Below are positions 17,756-27,049 of a DNA stretch of 64,000 nt, piece after piece. The first letter of the stretch is position 1, and every line of letters begins with the position of its first letter. Made by a program: the position numbers and the translations under genes. Where the stretch lies: contig CANKYO010000002.1 of assembly GCA_947488175.1 (NCBI GenBank), positions 434,001 to 498,000 on the forward strand, read 5' to 3'. Source of the DNA: an uncultured Paracoccaceae bacterium. GTDB taxonomy: Bacteria; Pseudomonadota; Alphaproteobacteria; Rhodobacterales; Rhodobacteraceae. The notes beneath the pieces are model-generated. The model made no database searches and was not told the DNA's origin. It worked only from the letters and a program-made list of their open reading frames with translations.

Positions 17756-18779
17756 GGTGCTAATCCTCTGCCTATTGCCCCTGCAGGTCATGGCCCAGGG
17801 CTTCGCTGGCCTCGGCACCGATGCCGAAGGCTTCGCCGTCCCCCAACCCAACCCCACCTTCAACTTCCCCACCGACCACGGCCCGCACCCGGATTACCGG
17901 ATCGAATGGTGGTACCTGACCGCCAATCTGACGGCAGAGGACGGCACCCCCTACGGCCTGCAATGGACGCTCTTCCGCTCCGCCCTTGCCCCCGAACAGG
18001 GCGACGGCTGGCAGGCCCCCCAGCTTTGGATGGGGCACGCCGCGGTCACCACACCTGACACGCATTATGTGACCGAACGGCTGGCGCGGGGAGGGATCGG
18101 GCAGGCCGGGGTCACCGCCGACCCGTTCGCGGCGTGGATCGACGAATGGACGCTGCAAGGCGACTGGAACACCCTGCAAATGACCGCCAGCGGGCCCGAT
18201 TTCGCCTACGACATGACGCTCACTGCCCAAGGGCCGCTGATCTTTCACGGCGACGCAGGCTACTCCGTCAAATCCGCCGCCGGGCAGGCATCCTACTACT
18301 ATTCGCAACCCTTCTTTACGATCAAAGGGACACTGCAGCTACCAAACGGAGACATCCCCGTCACAGGCAATGCATGGCTCGACCGGGAATGGTCCTCGCA
18401 ACCGCTGTCCGACAACCAGACCGGCTGGGACTGGTTCTCGCTGTCCTTCGATGATGGCAACAAACTGATGGGGTTCCGGCTGCAGCAGACCGACGGGAAC
18501 AACTATACCTCTGCCACATGGATCACACCTGACGGACAGACCACGGCCTATCCTGACGGGGCGTTCAGTGCGGCGCCGCTGGACACGCACAATACCGCCG
18601 GTCGGGATGTGCCGATCCGCTGGCAGGTGCAACTGCCCGCAAAAGATGTCAATGTGACCGTCGAGGCCATCAATCCCGACGCATGGATGGCCACATCAAT
18701 CCCCTATTGGGAAGGGCCGGTCACGGTGACGGGCAGCCATGCGGGGCAGGGGTATTTGGAAATGACGGGTTATGAGTAA
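17745..18779 (+). CDS. AttH/CrtC lipocalin-like exported protein
   Basis: 344 residues. The ATG at 17745 is chosen because it begins a clean signal peptide (cleavage near VMAQ, residue 18), and it overlaps the permease stop by 11 bases. The mature protein carries the tandem lipocalin-like AttH/carotenoid-hydratase fold, with RIEWWYLTANL near residue 47, GNAWLDREWSSQPL near 210 and GWDWFSLSFDDG. AttH-like proteins are periplasmic and their ligand is not established. The context predicts that it hands over or receives a hydrophobic ligand from the ABC system. Confidence 0.82.
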   Translation: MNAKVLILCLLPLQVMAQGFAGLGTDAEGFAVPQPNPTFNFPTDHGPHPDYRIEWWYLTANLTAEDGTPYGLQWTLFRSALAPEQGDGWQAPQLWMGHAAVTTPDTHYVTERLARGGIGQAGVTADPFAAWIDEWTLQGDWNTLQMTASGPDFAYDMTLTAQGPLIFHGDAGYSVKSAAGQASYYYSQPFFTIKGTLQLPNGDIPVTGNAWLDREWSSQPLSDNQTGWDWFSLSFDDGNKLMGFRLQQTDGNNYTSATWITPDGQTTAYPDGAFSAAPLDTHNTAGRDVPIRWQVQLPAKDVNVTVEAINPDAWMATSIPYWEGPVTVTGSHAGQGYLEMTGYE

Positions 18780-19329
18780 CTGGTTCGAAACGCTTGAAGG
18801 CATCCACACCCAAATCTGGGACACTTTGGTGCAAGGGGTCGTTGATGCCGATCATCCGGCACGCCAGCCCACATTCGCGACCGTCTCTCCTGACAACTGG
18901 CCCGAGGCACGCACCGTTGTCCTTCGCGGATCGGATTCAGAGGCTGCAACGATCTGGGTCCATACCGACCTGCATTCCGACAAGATCCGCAGCCTGCAAA
19001 CCACACCACGGGCGGCCCTGCATATCTGGGACGCTGATCAGGCACTCCAAATCCGGCTGCAGGCCGAGGTTCAGATCGAATCCGGCCCAACCTTGCGGCC
19101 CATCTGGGACAACATCCCCGATCACTCCAAACAAAGCTACGGCGTAACGCCGCCGCCCGGCACGCCGATCGACACAGGCCTCGACTACGTCAAGGACCCC
19201 AATCCGGACACCTTTGCCATGCTGCACTGCCTGATCACCCATATCGACGCGGTGCATCTGGGCGGACAGCACCGGCGCGCCAGCTTCTCACGTCATCGTC
19301 AGTGGACGGGACAGTGGCTTTCACCGTAA
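18772..19329 (+). CDS. Pyridoxamine-phosphate-oxidase-like flavin protein
   Basis: 185 residues of the PNPOx-like split-barrel type: PTFATVSPDNWPEARTVVLRG at the N-terminal strands, HTDLHSDKIRSLQ in the FMN-phosphate region and a C-terminal RRASFSRHR basic segment. It overlaps the AttH-like gene by eight bases, so it is in the same operon, although a functional link is not evident. It is shorter than PdxH and probably not the vitamin B6 enzyme. Confidence 0.8.
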   Translation: MSNWFETLEGIHTQIWDTLVQGVVDADHPARQPTFATVSPDNWPEARTVVLRGSDSEAATIWVHTDLHSDKIRSLQTTPRAALHIWDADQALQIRLQAEVQIESGPTLRPIWDNIPDHSKQSYGVTPPPGTPIDTGLDYVKDPNPDTFAMLHCLITHIDAVHLGGQHRRASFSRHRQWTGQWLSP

Positions 19330-19353
19330 TCCCGTCACCGCTACAACATCCTC

Positions 19354-21450
19354 ATGAACAACCTGCCCTTCACCCGTGACCTCGTCCTGATCGGCGGCGG
19401 TCATACCCACGCGCTGGTGCTGCGCAAATGGGGAATGAACCCGCTGCCCGGCGTGCGGGTGACTGTGATCAACCCCGGACCGACCGCGCCCTATTCGGGG
19501 ATGCTGCCGGGGTTCGTTGCCGGACACTACACGCGGGATGAACTGGATATCGATCTGGTGAAACTCGCCCGTTTCGCAGGGGCACGTCTGATCGACGGGG
19601 CGGCCACCGCTATCGACCGAACCGCGCAGACAGTCACCGTGCCGGGCCGACCTCCCATCGCCTATGACACGCTTGCAATTGACGTGGGTATCACCTCCGC
19701 CATGCCGCAAATGCCCGGCTTCAGCACCCATGCGATCCCAGCCAAGCCGCTTGGCACCTTCGCCACACGCTGGGACACCTTCCGCAACAGCACCACCGAA
19801 CCGCAAATCGCCATCATCGGCGGCGGGGTCGCAGGGGCCGAACTCGCCATGGCCATGGCCCACGCCCTGCGCGACAAATCCCCCAAGGTCAGCCTGATCG
19901 AACGGGAACGTGTACTCACCACCCTTGGCTACAAGGCGCGGCAGATGATGCTGGCCGCCCTGACAGATGCCCAGATCGACATCATCGAAGACGCCCACGT
20001 GACCGAAGTGTTCGCCGAAGGCATCGTTCTGGGTGATGGCCGGACAATCCGCAGCGATTTCACCACCGGGGCAGCGGGCGCAAAACCGCATGACTGGATC
20101 GGGACAACCGGGCTGGACCTGAAGGACGGGTTCATCACCGTCGATGCCAACCTGCAAACCAGCGATCCCAATGTTTTCGCCGTCGGCGATTGCGCACATC
20201 TCTCCGCCAACCCCCGCCCCAAGGCCGGCGTCTACGCCGTGCGCGAGGCGCCCGTGCTTTACGACAACCTCCGCGCGGTGCTGTCCGGCGGCGATCTGCG
20301 GCCCTACAAGCCGCAGCGCGATTACCTCAAACTCATCTCGTTAGGGGACAAATCCGCGCTGGCCGAAAAATTCGGCACCGCGCGCAAGGGTTCACTGCTC
20401 TGGAAGCTCAAAGACTACATCGACCGCAAATTCATGAACCAGTTCGATGACTTGCCTGCGATGACCCCGCCCAAACCGCCCCGCACTGTGGCGCTCGGCG
20501 TGACCGAAGCGCTCGGCGACAAACCTATGTGCGGCGGCTGCGGGGCCAAGGTCGGGCGCGCGGCCCTGCAAACCGTCCTGACCGACACGTTCGGCGACGA
20601 TGCGGCCCTGATCCAGCCCGGACAGGTCATCACCACCGACCACTTGCGCGCGCTGACCCATGATCCGGTCCTGATGACGCGCATCGCGGCCATCCACGCG
20701 CTGGGCGATATCTGGGCGATGGGGGCCACACCACAGGCCGCGACCGCCAGCATCATTCTGCCGCGCATGTCTGCCGCGCTCCAGCAACGAACCCTGGCCG
20801 AGATCATGACGACAGCCACCGAGGTGATGACCGGGGCCGGGGCGAAGATCGTCGGCGGGCACACATCGCTTGGCGACGAGCTGACCATCGGCTTCACCAT
20901 CACCGGGCTGACGGATAATCCGATCACGCTGGCTGGGGCCAAACCCGGTGACGCCCTGATCCTGACCAAACCCATCGGCAGCGGCACGATCATGGCCGCC
21001 GAAATGGCCGGGCAGGCACGCGGGGCCGACGTGATCGCCTGTCTGCAGCAGATGACACAAAGCCAGGCCAAAGCCTCAAAAATCCTCGCAAAAGCGCACG
21101 CCATGACAGACATTACCGGCTTCGGCCTCGCCGGTCACCTGCGCGGCATCTGTGATGCCTCCGGGGTCGGGGCCACGCTGACCCTCGACGCCATCCCGAT
21201 CATGAACGGGGCCAGAGCACTTTCCGACAAAGGCACCCGCTCAACCCTCTTCACCGACAACCGGGCCGGTGCCGGACCGATCATTGGCTCTATAGACGAT
21301 CTGCTGTTTGACCCCCAAACCGCCGGCGGCCTGCTTGCTGCGGTCGATGGAAATCAGGCGGACGCGCTCGTTCAAAAACTGAAAAAGGCCGGCTACACGG
21401 CGGCTATCATCGGCACAATCACCGAAGGATCGCAAATCACGGCAAGCTAG
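19354..21450 (+). CDS. selD: NADH dehydrogenase-like flavoprotein fused to selenide, water dikinase SelD
   Basis: 698 residues. Residues ~1-375 form a two-dinucleotide-domain oxidoreductase (GGGHTHALVLR near 10, GGGVAGAELAM near 153, GDCAHL near 278). From about 390 the SelD kinase follows, with the catalytic Cys and Lys in MCGGCGAKVG (about 392-401), GGHTSLGDE near 508, and DPQTAGGLL near 654. SelD makes selenophosphate from selenide and ATP. The fused flavoprotein form is known from other bacteria and presumably supplies or channels reduced selenium. The tRNA selenouridine synthase gene ends only 0.6 kb away on the other strand. Confidence 0.92.
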   Translation: MNNLPFTRDLVLIGGGHTHALVLRKWGMNPLPGVRVTVINPGPTAPYSGMLPGFVAGHYTRDELDIDLVKLARFAGARLIDGAATAIDRTAQTVTVPGRPPIAYDTLAIDVGITSAMPQMPGFSTHAIPAKPLGTFATRWDTFRNSTTEPQIAIIGGGVAGAELAMAMAHALRDKSPKVSLIERERVLTTLGYKARQMMLAALTDAQIDIIEDAHVTEVFAEGIVLGDGRTIRSDFTTGAAGAKPHDWIGTTGLDLKDGFITVDANLQTSDPNVFAVGDCAHLSANPRPKAGVYAVREAPVLYDNLRAVLSGGDLRPYKPQRDYLKLISLGDKSALAEKFGTARKGSLLWKLKDYIDRKFMNQFDDLPAMTPPKPPRTVALGVTEALGDKPMCGGCGAKVGRAALQTVLTDTFGDDAALIQPGQVITTDHLRALTHDPVLMTRIAAIHALGDIWAMGATPQAATASIILPRMSAALQQRTLAEIMTTATEVMTGAGAKIVGGHTSLGDELTIGFTITGLTDNPITLAGAKPGDALILTKPIGSGTIMAAEMAGQARGADVIACLQQMTQSQAKASKILAKAHAMTDITGFGLAGHLRGICDASGVGATLTLDAIPIMNGARALSDKGTRSTLFTDNRAGAGPIIGSIDDLLFDPQTAGGLLAAVDGNQADALVQKLKKAGYTAAIIGTITEGSQITAS

Positions 21451-22064
21451 GGACGATAGTCAATCTGCCGCTCAGGCCGCGCCGTTTGAAACGCCTCCAG
21501 CGCCTGACAACGTGCATCAATCCGGCACAACATCGGGTAAGCCGAAAGATCACAGTCAAAGCGCCGAGCGTTGGCCATCTGTGGCACCAGAACAATATCC
21601 GCAAACGTCGGAACATCGGCGAAGCAGAACGAGTAGGCGACAGCACGATCCGCCAGCATATGTTCCAATGCGGCAAAAGTCGTGGCGGTCCAGTGGCCAT
21701 ACCAGCCATCCACCTGACCGGCCGTCAAACGCCGTCGTACACGCTTGACTGTCACAGCATGCAACTCCGCACAAATCGCCATCGCAAAGGCGCGCGACTG
21801 CGCGCGGGCAATTGGATCAGCGGGTAGGATGGATGGCTCCGGATACGCCTCCTCCAGATACTCAAGGATCGCCAGTGACTGGGTCAGAACTCGCCCGTCC
21901 ACCTCCATCGCTGGCATCAACTGCTGTGGGTTCAGCGCACGATATGCCTCATCCGCAAGCGCGGGGATCGGCACATACTCGTAAGCCACCACTTTCAGGT
22001 TCAACGCAATCCGCACCCGCTCCCCGGCAGAGTTCCGGGCCTGCGTATGCAGCCGCAACGTCAC
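21447..22064 (-). CDS. Glutathione S-transferase family protein (maleylacetoacetate isomerase-like)
   Basis: 205 residues with an N-terminal thioredoxin-like domain (SAGERVRIALNLK, LNPQQLMPAMEVDG, TQSLAILEYLEE) and an all-helical C-terminal domain. The spacing resembles MaiA/zeta-class transferases, although the usual SSCS motif reads NSAGE, so substrate chemistry may differ. Its start overlaps the stop of mnmH (ATGA) on the same strand, so it could take part in selenium or thiol handling; that is inference. It converges on selD with a four-base overlap. Confidence 0.8.
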   Translation of the reverse strand: MTLRLHTQARNSAGERVRIALNLKVVAYEYVPIPALADEAYRALNPQQLMPAMEVDGRVLTQSLAILEYLEEAYPEPSILPADPIARAQSRAFAMAICAELHAVTVKRVRRRLTAGQVDGWYGHWTATTFAALEHMLADRAVAYSFCFADVPTFADIVLVPQMANARRFDCDLSAYPMLCRIDARCQALEAFQTARPERQIDYRP

Positions 22065-23113
22065 AAGCGACCCAACGCTGCCACAACCGCATCCGCCGCC
22101 CGTTCCTGCCCGGTCTCGTCCAGTGCGGCGGCCTCCACCACCGCCAGCACGGCGCGTTCATCGATCCGGCGGGACTTGGCATAGGCCGGATCGTAGTGAT
22201 CCACCATCAGCGCCAGCGACAAATCCTCCAATGCCCCCGCCTGCGACAGCGCCACCCAGCGATCCACCACCGCATGACCGCGCACCCGGCGCAGCGGGGC
22301 CAGACGGGCCGCCACCATCTCCGGATCAGCAATCACCTCGCGGTAGGCGCGCGCCAGATACGCGGCCCGCGCCTGCAACGGCACATCCATCACGATACGC
22401 GGGGCGGACCACATGGCCGACAACAGCGTTGGGGGCAGGGTGATCCGCCCGATCTTGCTGCTCTCGGCTTCGACGACCACAGGACGATCCGGATCAAACC
22501 CTTGTAATGAAACTGCCAACGCAGTCTCAAACCGCTTCTGCGGGGGTTGCCCACCCGGCATTGCACCCAAAAGCGACCCCCGGTGGCAAGCCAGCCCCTC
22601 AAGATCGAGCACCTGAACACCACGCGCCGCCAACCGGGGCAGCAGCGCCGTCTTCGCTGTGCCGGTATTGCCGTCCAGCAGCACCACCCGATGGGGCAGG
22701 GGTACGTCATACAGATGGCGGTTCACCAACCGGCGAAAGCTCTGATAGCCGCCCTTGACCGTCTCCGCACGCCAACCGATCTCGGACAGGATCGTGCGAA
22801 ACACACCCGACCGCTGACCACCCCGCCAGCAATAGATCAACGGACGCCAGGCGCCATCCTTGCCCTTCAGCGGACCATCCAGATGCGCGGCCACATTGCG
22901 AATGACCATGGCCGCCCCGATCTTGCGGGCATCAAACGGGCTGACCTGCTTATACATCGTGCCCACCTCGGCACGCTGGGCATTATCAAGGGCCGGCAGA
23001 TTGATCGCACCGGGCACATGATCGTCAGCAAATTCAGCGGGCGAGCGGACATCAACCACAGTATCAAACCCGTGGTTCAAGATGGCGTCGAGACTGTCGA
23101 ATTGAAGCGGCAT
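22061..23113 (-). CDS. mnmH: tRNA 2-selenouridine synthase MnmH (SelU)
   Basis: 350 residues. I choose the ATG at 23113 because it puts the rhodanese domain (FDTVVDVRSPAEF) at the usual distance from the N terminus; an in-frame ATG at 23173 would add 20 residues unlike the family. The rhodanese active-site Cys is in YCWRGGQRSG and the P-loop-like motif is GNTGTAKT, followed by LDLEGLACHRGS. MnmH replaces sulfur by selenium at the wobble uridine of some tRNAs using selenophosphate. With the SelD fusion opposite, the pair is a self-contained selenouridine pathway. Confidence 0.88.
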   Translation of the reverse strand: MPLQFDSLDAILNHGFDTVVDVRSPAEFADDHVPGAINLPALDNAQRAEVGTMYKQVSPFDARKIGAAMVIRNVAAHLDGPLKGKDGAWRPLIYCWRGGQRSGVFRTILSEIGWRAETVKGGYQSFRRLVNRHLYDVPLPHRVVLLDGNTGTAKTALLPRLAARGVQVLDLEGLACHRGSLLGAMPGGQPPQKRFETALAVSLQGFDPDRPVVVEAESSKIGRITLPPTLLSAMWSAPRIVMDVPLQARAAYLARAYREVIADPEMVAARLAPLRRVRGHAVVDRWVALSQAGALEDLSLALMVDHYDPAYAKSRRIDERAVLAVVEAAALDETGQERAADAVVAALGRL

Positions 23114-23228
23114 GAAAGCGGGAATAGCGATGGCACCGGCGATGCACAAGCGCAGGCCATTGCGCCCCAACATTGCGCCAATCGATTTTCCCGCCTAGCG
23201 TGTGGTCAGCCATTTCACGAGTGACATT

Positions 23229-25082
23229 ATGAACGAACCCTTTCCGCGCATCAACAAATGGGCCGACATTCAGAAACTGATTGACGCGGGCGGCCTAACC
23301 CGCGCCGAATATACTGTAATCGAAGCCGCGAAGGCTGGGCTTTTGGCAACGATCAGTACCACCCGGCCGACAGCCAAAACCGACGCAGTCCTGATCCACG
23401 CGCCGCTGCTGCGCTACCTCATTCTGGGCGGCTGCGAAGACTGCCAGACAGAAACGGCGGGGGTCCAGGTACAGGGGGCATGGATCGAAGGCACGCTCGA
23501 TCTGGCCTTCGCCATGGCAGCCGGGCCAATTGGGTTGTTTGATTGCTACCTACTTGAACGATCGGAAATGCCGCAATTGATAGTGCCGGCATTGGCATTG
23601 AACGGCACCAAATTGGCCAAAGGCTTGAACGCACAGGGTGCCCGGATCGAGGGTGATGTCTTCCTGCGCGGGGTCGAGGCCGCGGGCGAGGTGCGCCTCC
23701 CCGGCGTCGATATCATTGGTCAGTTGAGTTGTGAGGGCGCGACCCTGCGCAATGCATTTGGCCGTGCGCTGAACGTGGAAGGCGCACAGATCGGTGGCCA
23801 TATTCTCTTTAAAAATGTCAATACCAATGGAGAGTTGCGTATCGCCGGTGCCACGATCACCGGCCAGTTGGTTTGTAGTGGCGCGACTCTGAGCAACGCA
23901 GTTGGCCACGCGCTGAACGCGCAAGCTGCACAGATCGGCGGCGGTGTCTTTTTTGAGCGGCTGGAAAGCGAGGGAGAGGTGTCTCTCAGTGGTGCCGAGA
24001 TATTCGGGCAATTGTCTTGTGTTGGGGCTAATTTTCGCAATTCGGCTGGCGATGCTTTGAACGCTCAGGGCGCACAGATCAGCGGCGATGTGGTTCTACG
24101 CGCAGCATCAAGTGACGGTGAGTTGAGCCTGTTGGGTGCTACGATCAAAGGTCAGTTGAACTGCACATATGCAACCCTGCGCAACCCGAACGGCAGAGCG
24201 CTGAATGCTCAGCGGGCGACGATCAAAGAAGGTTTCATTTGGCTCAATGTCGCCGCCGTGGCCGGAGCGTTAGACCTAAGTTCTGCGCATGTGTCTGACC
24301 TCGTCGATGATGCCGAAAGCTGGCGGAAATGCGAAAAACTGTATCTGACTGGTTTCACCTACGACGTGTTGCATGGGTCCGCAGATACAGCGACGCGTCT
24401 TGGCTGGCTGGCCAAGGGCGCGGCCTCGCGCGGTGAATTCCACCCGCAGCCCTACGAACAACTCGGCAAGGTCCTTCGCGACAGTGGTCACCGGGCCGAA
24501 GCGCGAGAGGTTATGGTGGCCAAGGAAAAGCGTCAGCGACAGCATGCCCGTGAAAGTCGTTACGCGTCCCACAGCGCCCGTTCGCGCAGCAGCAATTTCG
24601 GCAACCTGAACCGCGATCTGCGTCTGTGGCTTACACGATGCTGGGACAGCGTCTTCGGGCTTGTGGCTGGCTACGGTCATAAACCGCAAAAGGCCATCGG
24701 AACACTTGCCGTGCTCATTGCGCTCACTTCTATCATTGCGTTGACCACATGGCGCGCCGGGGATTTTGCACCCAATTCCGGCCCGATCCTGATCTCGGAT
24801 GACTGGATCGGCTATGCGGCGGCCGAAGCCAACCCGGCCAAGGCATGGTCAGAAAATTCAGAGACTGGGAAGGATTACGAAACCTTCAACGCGCTGGCAT
24901 ATGGTGCCGATATTGTCATCCCCCTCATCAGCTTCGGGCAAGAGGCGGCATGGGCGCCCTCAACCTCGCGGAGTTGGTGGGGCTGGAACCTGCTCTGGAT
25001 CGAATGGGTCATGACTCTGATCGGCTGGATTGTCACCGCCATTGGTGCTGCCGCGGTCACAGGTGTGATCCGGCGCGACTAA
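23229..25082 (+). CDS. 48-residue-repeat (beta-helix-like) membrane protein, paralogue 1
   Basis: 617 residues from the ATG at 23229 (GAGTGA upstream; the in-frame codon at 23202 is less likely). After an N-terminal segment containing LLRYLILGGCEDC, residues 132-323 hold four units of 48 residues, each built on ALNAQGAQI-G, GEVSLSGA-I-GQLSC and ATLRN-G, then a half unit. This pattern suggests a right-handed beta-helix. A basic linker (about 410-475) leads to a membrane helix near 487-508, a conserved segment (DYETFNALAYGAD, SFGQEAAWAPS) and a final helix ending GVIRRD. The layout resembles actinobacterial proteins labelled membrane-associated oxidoreductase, a name without clear support. A close tandem copy follows after 41 bases. 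Confidence 0.7.
   Translation: MNEPFPRINKWADIQKLIDAGGLTRAEYTVIEAAKAGLLATISTTRPTAKTDAVLIHAPLLRYLILGGCEDCQTETAGVQVQGAWIEGTLDLAFAMAAGPIGLFDCYLLERSEMPQLIVPALALNGTKLAKGLNAQGARIEGDVFLRGVEAAGEVRLPGVDIIGQLSCEGATLRNAFGRALNVEGAQIGGHILFKNVNTNGELRIAGATITGQLVCSGATLSNAVGHALNAQAAQIGGGVFFERLESEGEVSLSGAEIFGQLSCVGANFRNSAGDALNAQGAQISGDVVLRAASSDGELSLLGATIKGQLNCTYATLRNPNGRALNAQRATIKEGFIWLNVAAVAGALDLSSAHVSDLVDDAESWRKCEKLYLTGFTYDVLHGSADTATRLGWLAKGAASRGEFHPQPYEQLGKVLRDSGHRAEAREVMVAKEKRQRQHARESRYASHSARSRSSNFGNLNRDLRLWLTRCWDSVFGLVAGYGHKPQKAIGTLAVLIALTSIIALTTWRAGDFAPNSGPILISDDWIGYAAAEANPAKAWSENSETGKDYETFNALAYGADIVIPLISFGQEAAWAPSTSRSWWGWNLLWIEWVMTLIGWIVTAIGAAAVTGVIRRD
23622..24302 (+). repeat. Tandem 144-bp coding repeats (four and a half units)
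   Basis: In-frame 144-bp units at 23622-23765, 23766-23909, 23910-24053 and 24054-24197, then a shorter terminal unit. They encode the 48-residue repeats. Cys after GQL and Asn after L-R/S recur in each unit. Confidence 0.8.
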
Positions 25083-25123
25083 ACCCCATTGCGACCCCGC
25101 CCCGGTCCCCCTAGCGTAACGAT

Positions 25124-27049
25124 ATGAATTACGATGACCTGCATTTGATCACCCAGTGGTCCCAGGTGGTGCAGCTGCGGGATGATAACCTTCTGACCCC
25201 GGCAGAACTGACGCTGATCGATGTCGCCAGCCGGGGCGAGACGGCGCGGATCGGCCTGACCCTCCCCAATCTCAAGACGCCCAATGTGCTGATCCGGGCC
25301 GCCCTTCTGCGGTATCTGATCGGCGGCGGGTGCAAGGACTTCGTCACGCAACCACAGGGCATCAACATCAACGGGGCATGGATCGCTGGCACGCTCGACC
25401 TCAGCTTTACCGCCGCGCGCGGGCCGATCAACCTGTTCAACTGCTACATCGCCGACCGGCCCGAAATGGTGCAATTGCGCGCCGACGGGCTGACACTGGT
25501 GGGCTGTGCGCTGCCTCAGGGACTCAACGCCGCCCGGATCCAGATCAGCGGCAACATCACACTCAACGGCAGCCGGATCGACGGCAAGGTGTCGCTATCC
25601 GGGGCCGAGGTGCAGGGGCATCTGTCCTGCGTGCGGGCGACCCTGCGCAACCCCGGCCAATCCGCGTTCAAGGCTCAGGGCGCCAGCATCTCAAGCAGCC
25701 TCCTGCTGGAAGGGACAACCGCCCAGGGGCTCGTCAGCATCCTTGGGGCGCAGATCGGGGGCCAACTGGTCTGCATCGGGGTCGATTTCAGCAACCCGGA
25801 CGGCTACGCGTTCAACGCCCAAAGCACGCGGGTGCAGGGTGACGCGTTTCTGCGCTATGCCAGCACAGTGGGCGAGGTCAGCCTTGTCGGCTCCGAAATC
25901 GGGGGTGTCTTTGATTGCAGCCATGCGGACATGCGCAATCCGGACCGGGCAGTGCTGAACGCCCAGCGGCTGGTGGTCAAGGAAGGGTTCGTCTGGCTGA
26001 AGATCAAAGGGGTCACCGGGGCGGTCGATCTGACCTCGGCCCATGTGGGTGATCTGTGGGACGATGCGGATAGCTGGGCGAAATGCGATCAGCTGTTCCT
26101 CAGCGGCTTCCGATATGACGTGCTGCACGGGGGGATCGACATTGATGATCGGCTGGCCTGGCTCAAGAAAGGGGCGGTCTCGCGCCGCGAATTCTATCCG
26201 CAACCCTACGAACAACTGGCCAAACTGCTGCGCGACACCGGACATCGGTCCGACGCGCGGGCGATCATGGTCGCCAAGGAAAAGGAACAGCGCAAGGCGG
26301 CGCGGATGCGCCGGGTCCGCGAACAGGGCTGGCGGCAGGACCTGATCAGGGCCACAAGGCTGACCGGCACGGAAAGGGCGGAGGCCGTAGCGGCACTCAC
26401 CAAACGCCGCCCGCATGATGAAAACCTTGCCCGGCTGACCATGCTCTATCCCGCCAATGGTGACGATGATTTCACCGACCCGCTGACGCTGACATATGCA
26501 AGGCGGCAATTCCGGGGCGAGCACTACTGGTTCAACATCCGCACATACGCCTATAACTGCGGCAGCTTCATCGCCGACCGGGTGCTGGGGCTGGTGGTGG
26601 GCTATGGGCACAAACCCGAACGCAGTTTCTACATGCTGGTGGTGCTGGTGCTGATCGGCTGGTTTCTGGCCGATCGGGCCTGGAACGCGGGCGATTTCGC
26701 CCCCACCGCAGGCCCCGTCCTGATGTCCGAAGGCTGGCAGACGCTTGCCACCGATGACCGCATCGCCAATCCCGCCCAGCTCTGGTCCGACAAATACATG
26801 GCCGCCCCTGATGGCACAGCAGTATTCACCCCAGGCCGGGATTACGAGACCTTCAATGCCGTGGCCTATGCGGTCGATCTGGTGGTGCCCATCGTGTCGC
26901 TGGGGCAAGAGGCCTCATGGGCGCCCTCCACCACACGCGGCCCCTGGGGCTGGTGGCTCTGGTGGACCCGCTGGTGGCTGATCGCCCTGGGCTGGATCGT
27001 GACAGCCATCGGGGCGGCCGCGGTGACAGGGGTGATCCGGCGGGATTGA
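25124..27049 (+). CDS. 48-residue-repeat (beta-helix-like) membrane protein, paralogue 2
   Basis: 641 residues with the same architecture as the gene before it: N-terminal ALLRYLIGGGCKD, three 48-residue repeat units (residues 133-276) plus a half unit, the shared YPQPYEQLAKLLRDTGHR segment, a longer charged linker (about 385-475), then GYGHKPERSF before a membrane helix, DYETFNAVAYAVD, SLGQEASWAPS and a last helix ending GVIRRD. The last 20 residues are almost identical in the two proteins. A tandem duplication with loss or gain of one repeat unit explains the pair. Function is unknown; the conserved C-terminal membrane block is the part to study. Confidence 0.7.
   Translation: MNYDDLHLITQWSQVVQLRDDNLLTPAELTLIDVASRGETARIGLTLPNLKTPNVLIRAALLRYLIGGGCKDFVTQPQGININGAWIAGTLDLSFTAARGPINLFNCYIADRPEMVQLRADGLTLVGCALPQGLNAARIQISGNITLNGSRIDGKVSLSGAEVQGHLSCVRATLRNPGQSAFKAQGASISSSLLLEGTTAQGLVSILGAQIGGQLVCIGVDFSNPDGYAFNAQSTRVQGDAFLRYASTVGEVSLVGSEIGGVFDCSHADMRNPDRAVLNAQRLVVKEGFVWLKIKGVTGAVDLTSAHVGDLWDDADSWAKCDQLFLSGFRYDVLHGGIDIDDRLAWLKKGAVSRREFYPQPYEQLAKLLRDTGHRSDARAIMVAKEKEQRKAARMRRVREQGWRQDLIRATRLTGTERAEAVAALTKRRPHDENLARLTMLYPANGDDDFTDPLTLTYARRQFRGEHYWFNIRTYAYNCGSFIADRVLGLVVGYGHKPERSFYMLVVLVLIGWFLADRAWNAGDFAPTAGPVLMSEGWQTLATDDRIANPAQLWSDKYMAAPDGTAVFTPGRDYETFNAVAYAVDLVVPIVSLGQEASWAPSTTRGPWGWWLWWTRWWLIALGWIVTAIGAAAVTGVIRRD

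Noticed and set aside
23114-23173. 20-residue N-terminal extension of MnmH
   Set aside because: The family starts close to the rhodanese domain; the extension has no conserved features, though the site at 23113 also lacks a strong ribosome site.
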